Source: an uncultured Clostridia bacterium (lineage in GTDB: Bacteria > Bacillota > Clostridia > UBA1381 > UMGS1253). Taken from it: a DNA stretch of 64,000 nucleotides. Within the stretch, counting starts at the first letter, position 1. Each line of letters starts with the position of its first letter. The position numbers were made by a program, and so were the translations under genes. Shown here in pieces: positions 17,303 through 25,948 of the stretch. Under the pieces are notes generated by a model. That model was not told the DNA's origin. It saw only the letters and a list, made by a program, of their open reading frames with translations, and made no database searches. The DNA lies in assembly GCA_934457145.1 (NCBI GenBank), contig CAKSHP010000003.1:62001-126000 (forward strand), in the 5' to 3' direction.

Positions 17303-18175
17303 TTAATTATCTTCAAGTGTTTTTAATATTTCCTCATCAATTTGATCGGCTTCTTCTTTGCGCGAATTTTTCAAAAGCTTAACTTCCTTAACGTCAAACT
17401 CTTTAACAACCTTTTCCTTTTCGCCGTCAACGCTTACGCGCAGCTTACCTTTCAAAAGATTAACACTCTCGACAACGCCCTTGCCGTCGGGAGTTTTCAC
17501 GGTTGCGCCCTGGTGCGGTGTTGTTTTTAATAAGTCTTCATAAGCTTCCTGTTCATATTTTAAACAGCACATAAGTCTGCCGCAGGTGCCGGAAATTTTT
17601 GTCGGGTTTAAAGATAATCCCTGCTCTTTTGCCATTTTTATGCTCACCGGCACAAAATCGCCCAAAAACTGCGAGCAGCAAAGATTTCTGCCGCATATTC
17701 CGTAGCTTCCCATCATTTTTGCCTCATCGCGCACGCCTATCTGACGAAGCTCTATTCTCGTTTTAAACACAGATGCCAAATCCTTTACCAAATCGCGAAA
17801 ATCCACTCTGCCGTCAGCCGTGAAATAAAAAAGCACCTTGCTTAAGTCAAATGTGTATTCAACTTCAATAAGCTTCATGTTAAGCTTATGTTCTTTTATT
17901 TTTTTAAGACATATATCAAAGGCTTCTTTTTCCTTCTTCTTGTTTTCCTCCACGCGCAAAAAATCTTCTTTCGTTGCAATTCTTACAACCTTTTTAAGCG
18001 GCTGAACCACGCTTTTTTCATCAACCTCGCGGTTTTTTAATGCAACCTCTCCCATTTCAAGCCCTCTTGCGGTTTCAACAACAACATGCATATTAGTGTT
18101 GATTTTAAGTCCGTTCGGGTCAAAATAGTATATTTTTCCGACGCGCTTAAAGCGCACCCCAATTATTTGTACCAT
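17303..18175 (-). CDS. ricT: RicT/YaaT (PSP1 family) regulatory Fe-S complex subunit
   Basis: 290 residues. The PSP1 C-terminal domain is at about 60-145 and the cysteine clusters GICGRNLCCSQFLGDF and GTCGRLMCCLKYE at about 155-205 are the hallmarks of RicT. In Bacillus, RicT with RicA and RicF binds Fe-S clusters and controls RNA processing by RNase Y, affecting sporulation, competence and biofilm. A lysine/glutamate-rich tail ends the protein. It lies 11 bases downstream of holB and is in the conserved darA-holB-ricT order. Confidence 0.95.
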   Translation of the reverse strand: MVQIIGVRFKRVGKIYYFDPNGLKINTNMHVVVETARGLEMGEVALKNREVDEKSVVQPLKKVVRIATKEDFLRVEENKKKEKEAFDICLKKIKEHKLNMKLIEVEYTFDLSKVLFYFTADGRVDFRDLVKDLASVFKTRIELRQIGVRDEAKMMGSYGICGRNLCCSQFLGDFVPVSIKMAKEQGLSLNPTKISGTCGRLMCCLKYEQEAYEDLLKTTPHQGATVKTPDGKGVVESVNLLKGKLRVSVDGEKEKVVKEFDVKEVKLLKNSRKEEADQIDEEILKTLEDN

Positions 18176-18186
18176 TAATTTTCTCC

Positions 18187-19218
18187 TTAATCAAAGTCCC
18201 AAATGCCTATACAAAGGCAAAGCATCGCCGATTTGAAACCAACGTGCCGCTGCAGCATATCCTGCGCTAAAATTATTTTGCCGGCGCAGTTTGCCGCCTT
18301 TTCGCAAGTGATGCTTTCTGCAATTGCAAAAAGCTCGTTTTGCATATCTTTATTAACAACGCACTCTTTTGCGCCGCTTTTTATTTTTAAAATATCCATA
18401 GCCTGAGAAAGCATAATATTTAAAGCCGGCAAAAAGCTCTCGCCCGCCGCCTTTTTGCTTCCGCCCGAAAGAGCGGCTCTGATTTCGTCAAATTCAGCTG
18501 CGCTGTCAAGCGCTTTGCCTTCGTCTTTATCGGTCAAAAGCCGCTGCAAAATCAAAAACAGTTTTTGGCGAAGCTTTAGCACATCATCATTTTCAAAAAG
18601 CTCGTCAACCTTTGAAAATATTCCTTCGCTGTAGCTTGCGGCAAATGACGCTTTGTCTGCCATATGCGGATATTTATTTTTAACATACATTTGTATTTCG
18701 CTCTCGCTTGCCGCCGAAAACCTTATTACACGGCTTCTTGACTGCACGGTCGAAAGTATTCTTCCGATTGACGTTACACACATTATAAACACAATATACT
18801 CGGGCGGTTCTTCCAAAATTTTAAGCATCGCGTTTTGCGCCTGAGCCGTGAGCGCGTCGGCATCTTCTATAATATAAACCTTATACGGTGCGCGAAACGG
18901 CTTTGTGTATGCGTCTGAAATAACATCTCTTATTTCTTCTACACCAATGCTTTTTTTATCGGTAAGCGCCTTTAAGCTGTAGCTTTTTATATCGGGGTTG
19001 CTTTTTGCCTGAGATAAAACACAGCTTTCGCACTCTCCGCAGGGCGCACTGCCCGATTTTTCGCACAAAAGAGTCTGCGCAAAATAATATGCCGCCTCTC
19101 TTTTTCCAAGCCCTGCCTCGCCTTCGAAAATATATGCATGTGTAACATTTTTATGCTCTATGCCGCTGCAAAGCCGGCGAAGAGTTTTTGCCGGCTGCAG
19201 CGGCTCTTTAATAGTCAT
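18187..19218 (-). CDS. holB: DNA polymerase III delta prime subunit
   Basis: 343 residues, AAA+ clamp-loader fold. The phosphate-loop-like segment is EGEAGLGKREAAYYFAQTL, the zinc-binding cysteines lie in CGECESCVLSQAKSNPD, and the sensor region reads ALTAQAQNAMLKILEEPPEY. It loads the sliding clamp together with DnaX and HolA. The start codon overlaps the stop of darA, giving translational coupling. Confidence 0.93.
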   Translation of the reverse strand: MTIKEPLQPAKTLRRLCSGIEHKNVTHAYIFEGEAGLGKREAAYYFAQTLLCEKSGSAPCGECESCVLSQAKSNPDIKSYSLKALTDKKSIGVEEIRDVISDAYTKPFRAPYKVYIIEDADALTAQAQNAMLKILEEPPEYIVFIMCVTSIGRILSTVQSRSRVIRFSAASESEIQMYVKNKYPHMADKASFAASYSEGIFSKVDELFENDDVLKLRQKLFLILQRLLTDKDEGKALDSAAEFDEIRAALSGGSKKAAGESFLPALNIMLSQAMDILKIKSGAKECVVNKDMQNELFAIAESITCEKAANCAGKIILAQDMLQRHVGFKSAMLCLCIGIWDFD

Positions 19219-19547
19219 TATACTTTTTCAAACCTTTCAACGTCAACAACAAATATTGTTGCACCGCCAACCTCAACCTCAACCGGATACGGAGTGCAGC
19301 CGCTGCCGAGTCCCGACATGGGAACAGGCGTGCTTATAATCTGTTTTCTCGTTTCGCTCTTTTTCTTTATAATGTCTATAACTGTTGAAACATTCTGTTC
19401 GCTTGTGCCGACAAGCAGCGTCATATTTCCGGCTTTCAAAAATCCGCCCGTTGTGGCAAGCTTTGTAACCGAAAATCCCTGTTTGTTAAGCTCTGTCATA
19501 ACTTTGTTTCCGTCCTCATCATGAACAATCGCAAGTATAAGTTTCAT
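19218..19547 (-). CDS. darA: Cyclic-di-AMP receptor DarA (PII-like)
   Basis: 109 residues from the ATG at 19547; an in-frame start 9 bases further upstream is less likely. It starts MKLILAIVHDEDGNKV and carries the family core KLATTGGFLKAGN, TLLVGTSEQNV and PVEVEVGGATIFVV. DarA/YaaQ proteins are trimeric PII-like proteins that bind c-di-AMP; the output is not well defined. First gene of the darA-holB-ricT-ferredoxin operon, behind a good promoter and a structured leader. Confidence 0.93.
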   Translation of the reverse strand: MKLILAIVHDEDGNKVMTELNKQGFSVTKLATTGGFLKAGNMTLLVGTSEQNVSTVIDIIKKKSETRKQIISTPVPMSGLGSGCTPYPVEVEVGGATIFVVDVERFEKV

Positions 19548-19588
19548 ATAAATCATAACCTTTCTGCCCGCAGTATTATTTAAAACAC

Positions 19589-19621
19589 AGTCCGCACAGC
19601 CTGCCGCAGGCAGACAGACTG
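19589..19621 (-). promoter_or_regulatory. Hairpin in the darA leader
   Basis: An inner GCCTG/CAGGC stem at 19599-19611 is enclosed by an outer AGTC/GACT pair. It lies in the 130-base transcribed leader between the promoter (19693-19721) and darA and is not followed by a T-tract, so it is not a simple terminator. Confidence 0.5.
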
Positions 19622-19692
19622 ACTTAACCGAACCGCATTATTATTTACCAAAATAAATTTAATATGTTTGCCGTGCAGCACTTTATACACTT

Positions 19693-19721
19693 ATTATAGC
19701 ATATTTTCATTATAATTGCAA
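19693..19721 (-). promoter_or_regulatory. Sigma-A promoter of the darA operon
   Basis: Reverse strand TTGCAA (19721-19716) and TATAAT (19698-19693), 17-base spacing. It begins only 8 bases after the tsaD stop. Confidence 0.85.
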
Positions 19722-19728
19722 TAATTTT

Positions 19729-20739
19729 TTATTCGATATCAAGGCTTGCAGCCGCATTTAACTGCATGTCGGAAAAATCATTTGCAATATATTTATAATA
19801 TCCCGCACAGCCTATCATTGCCGCATTATCCGTGCACAAAATCATAGGCGGAACATAAAATTTTATGTTTTCTTTTTTGCATGATTGCTCCATAGCGCTG
19901 CGAAGCGCGCTGTTTGCCGCCACGCCTCCGGCAAGTGCAACCTTTGAGATGTTCATTTTTTTTGCCGCGTTCACGCAGTGCGAGCACAAAACATCGACCA
20001 CAGCGTCCTGAAAGCTTGCTGCAACATCTGCTTTGTTTATCGCGCGTCCGTTTTGCTCCTCTTTATGCACATAGTTTATAACCGCGGTTTTAACGCCGCT
20101 GAAGCTGAAATCAAACTCATTTTCCATCTTAACTCTCGGAAATTTTATCGCCTTCGGATTGCCCAACTTTGCAAGCTTGTCGATTTTCGGCCCGCCCGGA
20201 TATCCCAAACCGAGCACGCGCGCAATTTTGTCATACGCCTCTCCCGCCGCATCGTCGCACGTTCTTCCTATCACTTCAAACTCGCTGTAGCTTTTAACAT
20301 AAACTATATGACTGTGTCCGCCCGATGCCACAAGACACATAAACGGCGGCTCAAGGTCTTTATGCGCAATAAAGTTTGCCATTATATGCCCTTTTATATG
20401 GTGCACGCCTATCAGCGGTTTGTTTGTTGCAAATGCCAGTGCTTTTGCACATGATACCCCGCACAAAAGCGCGCCAACCAGCCCGGGTCCGTATGTTACC
20501 GCTATTGCGTCAATATCGTCAAAGGTAACGTTTGCCTGTAAAAGCGCCTCGTCAACCACTGCGTCGACTGCAAGTATGTGCTGTCTTGACGCAATCTCCG
20601 GCACAACACCACCGTATTTTTTATGTATATCGATTTGAGAGTTAATTACATTTGACATCACATCGCGCCCGTTTTTTACAACTGCCGCTGCCGTTTCGTC
20701 GCACGAACTCTCAATTGCAAGTATAACCGTGTCTTTCAT
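19729..20739 (-). CDS. tsaD: tRNA N6-adenosine threonylcarbamoyltransferase
   Basis: 336 residues, ASKHA-fold. Features: AIESSCDETAAAVV at the N-terminus, the metal-binding H-x3-H in GVHHIKGHIMAN, LVASGGHSHIVYV, and the C-terminal AGGVAANSALR. Transfers the threonylcarbamoyl group made by TsaC/Sua5 to A37 of ANN-decoding tRNAs. Its start is immediately adjacent to the rimI stop, and sua5 is in the same operon; tsaB and tsaE are not in the window. Confidence 0.97.
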   Translation of the reverse strand: MKDTVILAIESSCDETAAAVVKNGRDVMSNVINSQIDIHKKYGGVVPEIASRQHILAVDAVVDEALLQANVTFDDIDAIAVTYGPGLVGALLCGVSCAKALAFATNKPLIGVHHIKGHIMANFIAHKDLEPPFMCLVASGGHSHIVYVKSYSEFEVIGRTCDDAAGEAYDKIARVLGLGYPGGPKIDKLAKLGNPKAIKFPRVKMENEFDFSFSGVKTAVINYVHKEEQNGRAINKADVAASFQDAVVDVLCSHCVNAAKKMNISKVALAGGVAANSALRSAMEQSCKKENIKFYVPPMILCTDNAAMIGCAGYYKYIANDFSDMQLNAAASLDIE

Positions 20740-21218
20740 TATTCCACCTTAATTTCTTTTAACATCAAATAAGCGTCTTCATCATTGTCGCGATAGTATT
20801 TTTTTCTTATGCCGGCATCTGTAAAGCCGAATTTTTTATACAAATTCCGGGCAGCTTCGTTTGAAAAGCGCACCTCAAGCGTCAGGCTTTCGGTTTTAAG
20901 CTTTTCTGCCGTTTTAATTATTGTTTTTAAAATGCTTTCGGCGACGTGTTTTTTGCGATATGCCGGGTGAACTGCAATATTTGTTATCTGCCCGTCGCCG
21001 CAAACGCTCCAGAATCCCCCGTAGCCGACAGCTTTTCCAAACTCATCAACCGCCGCAAAATAATGGGCATTTTCGTTTTCTATTTCGCCTTCAAACATTT
21101 TTTCGCTCCATGGCACGGCAAAGCTTAACCTTTCGGTTTCCAAAATATTTTTTAAATGCTTTTTTTCCATAACGACAATTTTAAAACCGGCAGTTTCAAA
21201 CTTTTTGTCACACATCAA
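20739..21218 (-). CDS. rimI: Ribosomal protein S18-alanine N-acetyltransferase (RimI)
   Basis: 159 residues, GNAT fold. Acetyl-CoA-binding region is ITNIAVHPAYRKKHVAESIL, followed by LTLEVRFSNEAARNLYKKFG, which is the RimI signature. The gene is sandwiched between tsaD and an arginine-phosphatase-like gene with 1- to 11-base overlaps, a common Firmicute arrangement. Substrate specificity is inferred from family and neighbourhood. Confidence 0.9.
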   Translation of the reverse strand: MMCDKKFETAGFKIVVMEKKHLKNILETERLSFAVPWSEKMFEGEIENENAHYFAAVDEFGKAVGYGGFWSVCGDGQITNIAVHPAYRKKHVAESILKTIIKTAEKLKTESLTLEVRFSNEAARNLYKKFGFTDAGIRKKYYRDNDEDAYLMLKEIKVE

Positions 21219-21678
21219 GCTCGCTCCTGATAATTTTATCAGCCTTTAAAAGTGCGTCATAGATTTTTTTTGCGCACTGTTTATACACAGTTTCGCTCTG
21301 ACCGTAAGGATCGTCTATATCGCCGTGAGAGCCTATATATTCAAGCAGCGTATATGTTTTTTCCTCGGCAGCGCCGCCAAACAAATACAAAAGCATCTCT
21401 TTATGCGCCTCTGTCATGGTAAGTATCAAATCTGCATCTGCAATAGTCTGTGCATCAACGTTTTTTGCTTTGTGGGAAGATATGTCAACGTCATAATCCA
21501 AAAGGGCGTCTATTGCTTTTTGATTTGCGCTCATGCCCTCTGCGGCGTTCATGCCGCCGGAAGCAATGCTTAAAAGCTCTTCTTCCTCGTCATCGTGCGA
21601 GTGCACAATCTTTTTAAAAAGTCCTTCTGCCATTGGTGAGCGGCAAGTGTTGCCCGTACACACAAATAAAATGTTCAT
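21208..21678 (-). CDS. Low-molecular-weight protein phosphatase, YwlE-like (probable protein-arginine phosphatase)
   Basis: 156 residues from the ATG at 21678, which has AAGGAAA about 10 bases upstream. A 33-residue in-frame extension to 21777 lacks family similarity. The catalytic loop VCTGNTCRSPMAE is the CX5R signature, and the threonine before the second cysteine is the residue that distinguishes YwlE-type arginine phosphatases from tyrosine phosphatases. The catalytic aspartate is in IDDPYG. YwlE reverses McsB arginine phosphorylation in Bacillus; ywlC/sua5 is adjacent there as here. Confidence 0.88.
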   Translation of the reverse strand: MNILFVCTGNTCRSPMAEGLFKKIVHSHDDEEEELLSIASGGMNAAEGMSANQKAIDALLDYDVDISSHKAKNVDAQTIADADLILTMTEAHKEMLLYLFGGAAEEKTYTLLEYIGSHGDIDDPYGQSETVYKQCAKKIYDALLKADKIIRSELDV

Positions 21679-21828
21679 TTTTACAAATTTTCCTTTCAGC
21701 TTTTCACATTTTAATATATTAAGCGCGCTTTTGTTTACGCGCGTTTTTTTAAGAGAAACCGCAAAAGCAATTGCCATTTTTATCCTGTCTTTCTTTTTTA
21801 ACCGGGATATGTGTTTTATTACTGCATT

Positions 21829-22863
21829 TTATATATTTATAATTTTATTTCCCGCCGATTTATAAAGCCTGTTTCTTACCGAATCGGAAAGCTCGTCGGC
21901 AAAACAGATAAGCGCAAAAACGGTATCTGCTTTTAAATCGTCTGCACTTCTTAAAGAGAAAAACAGTCTTTCGGCATAAATGTCGGAGGTTTCTCCGCAG
22001 TCTATGTATTCAAAACCGCCGAAATCCTCTTTTTTGAAAAGTCCGCAGTCCAAAACAACGCACTTGCCCTTTTTGTATTTTTCAATCGTTTTGCATATTT
22101 CTTCTCTGGTTGTATCTTTTTTGCATTCTATAACATACACCTCCGCGTCGGGCGAATAGTGCGTGTATTTCATTCCGGGGCATTTTGCAACCTTCACGTC
22201 GTTTACTGCCGTTCCTTTCGGCGAAACAACATCGCCTATAACATCTTTAAGCATATGAGCCGTTATTTTTCCCGGGCGCAAAATAACCGGAGGATTAACG
22301 CTCACGTCAATCACCGTCGATTCTATTCCAACGCTGCACGCGCCGCCGTCGGCAATAATATCTATCTTACCGTCCATATCGTCTGCAACGTGTTTTGCAG
22401 TTGTCGGAGAAGGCTTGCCCGAAGTGTTCGCGGACGGCGCCGCCACCGGCACTCCCGCCTTTTCTATAATGGCTCTTGCCGCCTTATGCACCGGCATTCT
22501 CACCGCAACCGTGCTAAGCCCCGCGCTGACGCAGTCGGGTATAATATCTTTCTTTTTCATTATTATGCTTATAGGCCCCGGCCAGAAAGCATCCATAATT
22601 TTTTTTGCCGTTTCCGGCACAAACTGCACAAATTTTTCTACGTCTTCTTTTTTTGCCACATGCACAATCAGCGGATTGTCGGCAGGTCTTCCTTTGGCCT
22701 TAAAAATGTTTTTAACGGCCTTTTCGCAAAGCGCATTTGCGCCAAGCCCGTACACCGTCTCCGTCGGGAACGCAACGAGTCCGCCGTTTTTTAAAACCTC
22801 TCCGGCAATTTCGGCATTTTTAAAAAAATTTTTTTCATCGTTAAAATCAAGCAAACGAGTCAC
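21829..22863 (-). CDS. L-threonylcarbamoyladenylate synthase (Sua5/YwlC type)
   Basis: 344 residues: an N-terminal YrdC domain (GGLVAFPTETVYGLGANA, KGRPADNPLIVHV, APSANTSGKPSPT) to about residue 200, a linker, and the C-terminal Sua5 domain (CPGMKYTHYSPDAEVYVI). Makes threonylcarbamoyl-AMP from threonine, bicarbonate and ATP for tRNA t6A. First gene of the operon with the phosphatase, rimI and tsaD; 150 bases separate its stop from the next start. Confidence 0.95.
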   Translation of the reverse strand: MTRLLDFNDEKNFFKNAEIAGEVLKNGGLVAFPTETVYGLGANALCEKAVKNIFKAKGRPADNPLIVHVAKKEDVEKFVQFVPETAKKIMDAFWPGPISIIMKKKDIIPDCVSAGLSTVAVRMPVHKAARAIIEKAGVPVAAPSANTSGKPSPTTAKHVADDMDGKIDIIADGGACSVGIESTVIDVSVNPPVILRPGKITAHMLKDVIGDVVSPKGTAVNDVKVAKCPGMKYTHYSPDAEVYVIECKKDTTREEICKTIEKYKKGKCVVLDCGLFKKEDFGGFEYIDCGETSDIYAERLFFSLRSADDLKADTVFALICFADELSDSVRNRLYKSAGNKIINI

Positions 22864-22921
22864 TTTATATACCTCTCTTATCCGGCGTTAAATCTGCCGG
22901 CAAAAAAACTTATCTTATTTT

Positions 22922-22950
22922 ATTGTATCACAGCTTATATAAATTTACAA
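22922..22950 (-). promoter_or_regulatory. Promoter of the sua5-tsaD operon
   Basis: Reverse strand TTGTAA (22950-22945) and TACAAT (22927-22922), 17-base spacing. Confidence 0.75.
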
Positions 22951-23096
22951 TAGAAAGTTTCCGAATTGTGCAAAAAACATTTGCATATGTGCCAAAAAGA
23001 GCAAAAAAACTTCCAAATCTATATAAAAACTAAACATAGCTGCCGCAATTTTATTTAAAACAATGAAAAATATGTAAACAAATGCTCTCAAAGGTC

Positions 23097-23125
23097 TTGA
23101 CCGATATAAAAAAAAATGTTATTAT
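23097..23125 (+). promoter_or_regulatory. Promoter of the nucleotidyltransferase-deacetylase-galE genes
   Basis: TTGACC at 23097-23102 and TATTAT at 23120-23125, 17-base spacing, 45 bases before the ATG with GAAAGGA between. Confidence 0.8.
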
Positions 23126-23170
23126 AAAATCTAAAGATATTTTACTTAATTATGAAAGGAAGATGCCAAA

Positions 23171-23905
23171 ATGAAAGCAATCGTACTGGCAGCAGGAAAA
23201 GGCAAAAGACTCCACAGCGAACAATTTAACTTACCTAAAGTAATGCGTGAGGCAAACGGCAAGCCGCTTATCCGCCACGTTTTGGGAAACATTGATTTTA
23301 TCGGCAAAAAAGACACCGTAGTAGTGGTCGGCTACATGAAAGAAAAGGTTATAGAAAACCTCGGCAGCGACTATTTATACAGCGTTCAGGACGAACAAAA
23401 AGGCACGGGGCACGCAGTTATGTGTGCAACGGAGCATTTTGAAAACTATGACGGAGATGTTCTTGTTTTATACGGAGATATGCCCCTTTTTAAAAAAGAG
23501 ACATACAAAGCCGTTATAGAAAAGCATGAAAAAAGCGGCGCAGACTGCACTCTTTTAACAGCTATAATCGACAATCCCCCGGCATACGGAAGAATCGTGC
23601 GCGACGAAAAAACCGGCAAACTTTCAGACATTGTTGAAGAAAAAGACTGCACCCCCGAGCAGAAAAACATAAAAGAATTAAACGTCGGAATATACGTGTT
23701 TAAATCAAAGCTTTTGTTTGAAGGCTTAAAAAAGCTTAAAAACAACAATGCCCAGGGAGAGTATTATTTAACCGACATGCCAAAAATATTTATTTCGGAA
23801 GGCAAAAAAGTTGAAACCCACGCTATCACAAACGAAGTTGAGATTTACGGCGTAAACACTGTTGAAGATTTGAAATTCTGTGAAGAACAGCTTAAAAACA
23901 ACTAA
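23171..23905 (+). CDS. Sugar nucleotidyltransferase (GlmU N-terminal-domain-like)
   Basis: 244 residues. It matches only the pyrophosphorylase half of GlmU: IVLAAGKGKRLHS with the nucleotide-binding loop, LPKVMREANGKPLIRHVL, QDEQKGTGHAVMCA, VLYGDMPL and LNVGIYVFKSK. The left-handed beta-helix acetyltransferase domain is absent. It likely forms a UDP- or dTDP-sugar; UDP-GlcNAc is the closest family precedent. Its position before a deacetylase-like gene and galE suggests cell-envelope sugar supply (inference). Confidence 0.85.
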   Translation: MKAIVLAAGKGKRLHSEQFNLPKVMREANGKPLIRHVLGNIDFIGKKDTVVVVGYMKEKVIENLGSDYLYSVQDEQKGTGHAVMCATEHFENYDGDVLVLYGDMPLFKKETYKAVIEKHEKSGADCTLLTAIIDNPPAYGRIVRDEKTGKLSDIVEEKDCTPEQKNIKELNVGIYVFKSKLLFEGLKKLKNNNAQGEYYLTDMPKIFISEGKKVETHAITNEVEIYGVNTVEDLKFCEEQLKNN

Positions 23906-23925
23906 TATTAAAGGAGGTTTTTAAC

Positions 23926-24750
23926 GTGAAAATAAGACTTTCGTGTTACCCTGGCGGAAAAAAGCGCGCCGTTACATTTTCTTATGACGACGGCAACATA
24001 GAAGATATCCGCCTTATTGAAACACTTAATAAATATAACCTTAAGGCAACATTTCATTTAAACTCGTCAAAATATGACAAAAAAGATCCTCATGCCGTGC
24101 CGGCCGAGATGTTAACCGATTTATATGCAGGTCATGAAATTTCATCTCATACATACACGCATCCCGACATGCGCGCACTTAACAAAAACGATTTAAGAGA
24201 AGAAGTTATAAAAGACCGCCTCACTTTGGAGAAGATTTTCGGCTGCGTTGTAAGAGGAATGTCGTATCCTTTCGGCACATATAATAAAGAGATTTTGGGA
24301 GTGTTAAAGAGTTTTGGCATAGAATACAGCCGCACAACAAAGGCAACAAAGAAATTTGAAATTCCCGAAAACTTTCTTGAATGGCACCCGACATGCCACC
24401 ACAACGAAGCTTATGAGCTTATAGACAAGTTTGACATAGTAAATCTTGACTGGTTTGTGCGTCCCGTTTTTTACATCTGGGGACACAGCTATGAGTTTGA
24501 AAGACAAAACAACTGGGACTATCTTGAAAAGCTCTGTCAAAAAATCAGCGGCAAAGATGACGTTTGGTATGCTGCAAACATTGAAATCAAAGACTATACC
24601 GACGCTGTAAATTCTCTTAAAATTTCCGCCGACAACACTATGGTATATAACCCGACGGCAACGGACGTGTTTATCGAATTGATTGAAGACGGCAGAAAAA
24701 ACGGCGATATTGTAAAGATACCCGCCGGTAAGCAAGTTAATTTTAAATAA
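23926..24750 (+). CDS. Polysaccharide deacetylase family protein, cytoplasmic
   Basis: 274 residues with a NodB-homology barrel: TFSYDDGNIEDIRL (catalytic/metal aspartates) and the metal-binding motif GHEISSHTYTHPDM, then MSYPFGTYNKE. No signal peptide or lipobox is present, unlike typical chitin or peptidoglycan deacetylases, so the substrate may be a cytoplasmic sugar or nucleotide sugar. A C-terminal beta segment of about 60 residues is unassigned. Preceded by AGGAGG, 20 bases after the nucleotidyltransferase. Confidence 0.8.
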   Translation: MKIRLSCYPGGKKRAVTFSYDDGNIEDIRLIETLNKYNLKATFHLNSSKYDKKDPHAVPAEMLTDLYAGHEISSHTYTHPDMRALNKNDLREEVIKDRLTLEKIFGCVVRGMSYPFGTYNKEILGVLKSFGIEYSRTTKATKKFEIPENFLEWHPTCHHNEAYELIDKFDIVNLDWFVRPVFYIWGHSYEFERQNNWDYLEKLCQKISGKDDVWYAANIEIKDYTDAVNSLKISADNTMVYNPTATDVFIELIEDGRKNGDIVKIPAGKQVNFK

Positions 24751-24784
24751 TTTTCTAACTTTATTTTGAAAGGAATTGATACAT

Positions 24785-25798
24785 ATGGCTATTTTGGTTA
24801 CAGGCGGCGCCGGTTATATCGGCTCGCACACATGCGTTTCGCTTTTAGAGGCGGGATATGAGGCAGTTGTTTTGGATAATTTGTCAAACAGCTCCGAAAA
24901 GGCTCTTGAGCGCGTGAAAGAAATTACGGGCAAATCCGTTAAGTTTTACAAATGCGACATCCTGGATAAAGACTCGATGAGAAAGATTTTTAAAGAAAAC
25001 AAAATAGACGCCGTTATTCATTTTGCCGGACTTAAAGCTGTCGGCGAATCGGTGGCGGTTCCGCTTAAATACTACGAAAACAACATCTCCGGCACACTCT
25101 GCCTGTTAGACGTTATGATTGAGGCAAACGTTAAAAAGATGGTGTTCAGTTCATCTGCAACGGTTTACGGCATAACAGATAAAGTACCGCTTACAGAGGA
25201 TCTTCCGACAAGCGCAAACAGCCCCTACGGTCAGACAAAGCTTATGATTGAGCAAATTCTCCGCGATTTAAGCGTATCGGATCACGAGTGGTCTATCTCA
25301 CTTTTAAGATACTTCAACCCCGTCGGAGCACACAAAAGCGGAAAAATCGGTGAAAATCCGAAAGGTATTCCGAACAACCTCATGCCTTATATAACACAAG
25401 TTGCTTCCGGAAAGCTTGAACAGCTCAGCATTTTCGGCAACGACTACCCCACCAAAGACGGCACCGGCGTTCGCGATTATATACATGTTGTTGACCTCGC
25501 AGAGGGTCACATAAAGGCGCTTGCAAAGGTTGAGCGTGACAAGGGCGTGTTTACTCATAACCTTGGAACAGGCGTTGGCTACAGCGTACTTGATTTGGTT
25601 AAAGCTTTTGAAAAGGCAAACAATCTTAAAATTAATTATAAATTCGCTCCCCGCCGTCCCGGCGACGTTACAATCTGCTATGCGGATCCGTCAAAGGCAA
25701 AAAAAGAACTTGGCTGGGAGGCAAAGCTTTCAATAGAGGATATGTGCCGCGATTCCTGGAACTGGCAAAAAAATAATCCCAACGGCTACGACGATTAA
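24785..25798 (+). CDS. galE: UDP-glucose 4-epimerase
   Basis: 337 residues, extended SDR. NAD-binding GGAGYIGSHT at the N-terminus, VIHFAGLKAVGESV, catalytic serine region FSSSATVYG and the catalytic tyrosine/lysine in SPYGQTKLMIE, then LRYFNPVGAH, PYITQVASGK and GTGVRDYIHVVDLA. Interconverts UDP-glucose and UDP-galactose. The ATG at 24785 gives the canonical N-terminus; an in-frame TTG at 24776 is discarded. Ends at a strong terminator. Confidence 0.96.
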   Translation: MAILVTGGAGYIGSHTCVSLLEAGYEAVVLDNLSNSSEKALERVKEITGKSVKFYKCDILDKDSMRKIFKENKIDAVIHFAGLKAVGESVAVPLKYYENNISGTLCLLDVMIEANVKKMVFSSSATVYGITDKVPLTEDLPTSANSPYGQTKLMIEQILRDLSVSDHEWSISLLRYFNPVGAHKSGKIGENPKGIPNNLMPYITQVASGKLEQLSIFGNDYPTKDGTGVRDYIHVVDLAEGHIKALAKVERDKGVFTHNLGTGVGYSVLDLVKAFEKANNLKINYKFAPRRPGDVTICYADPSKAKKELGWEAKLSIEDMCRDSWNWQKNNPNGYDD

Positions 25799-25803
25799 TC
25801 AAA

Positions 25804-25854
25804 AAGGGCAGTTTAAAAAGCCGGTTGGCTTTTTAAACTGCCCTTATCTTTTTT
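25804..25854 (+). terminator. Rho-independent terminator after galE
   Basis: A perfect 19-bp stem (AAGGGCAGTTTAAAAAGCC with its complement) around GGTT, followed by ATCTTTTTT. Confidence 0.95.
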
Positions 25855-25948
25855 GCAGGACAAAAAAAGTTTTTGATTACCAGGCGGCGTTTGCCCCCTG
25901 CAAGAAAATATTTCTTCTTCTGCGCCCGAAAGTTTTAACATCTGCTTT

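Larger units (their letters stand above)
22864..23170. other. Divergent intergenic region between sua5 and the nucleotidyltransferase operon
   Basis: 307 AT-rich bases. It contains outward-facing promoters listed separately. I see no ORF, terminator or repeat in the middle (22960-23090). Confidence 0.7.

Noticed and set aside
22159..22794. 211-codon open frame on the + strand opposite sua5
   Set aside because: It is antisense to a clear Sua5/YwlC gene, rich in His, Arg and Cys from complementary codon bias, and has no ribosome site.
23171..23905. Full-length bifunctional GlmU
   Set aside because: Only the 244-residue pyrophosphorylase half is present; the stop is followed at once by a ribosome site for the next gene, with no remnant of the acetyltransferase domain.
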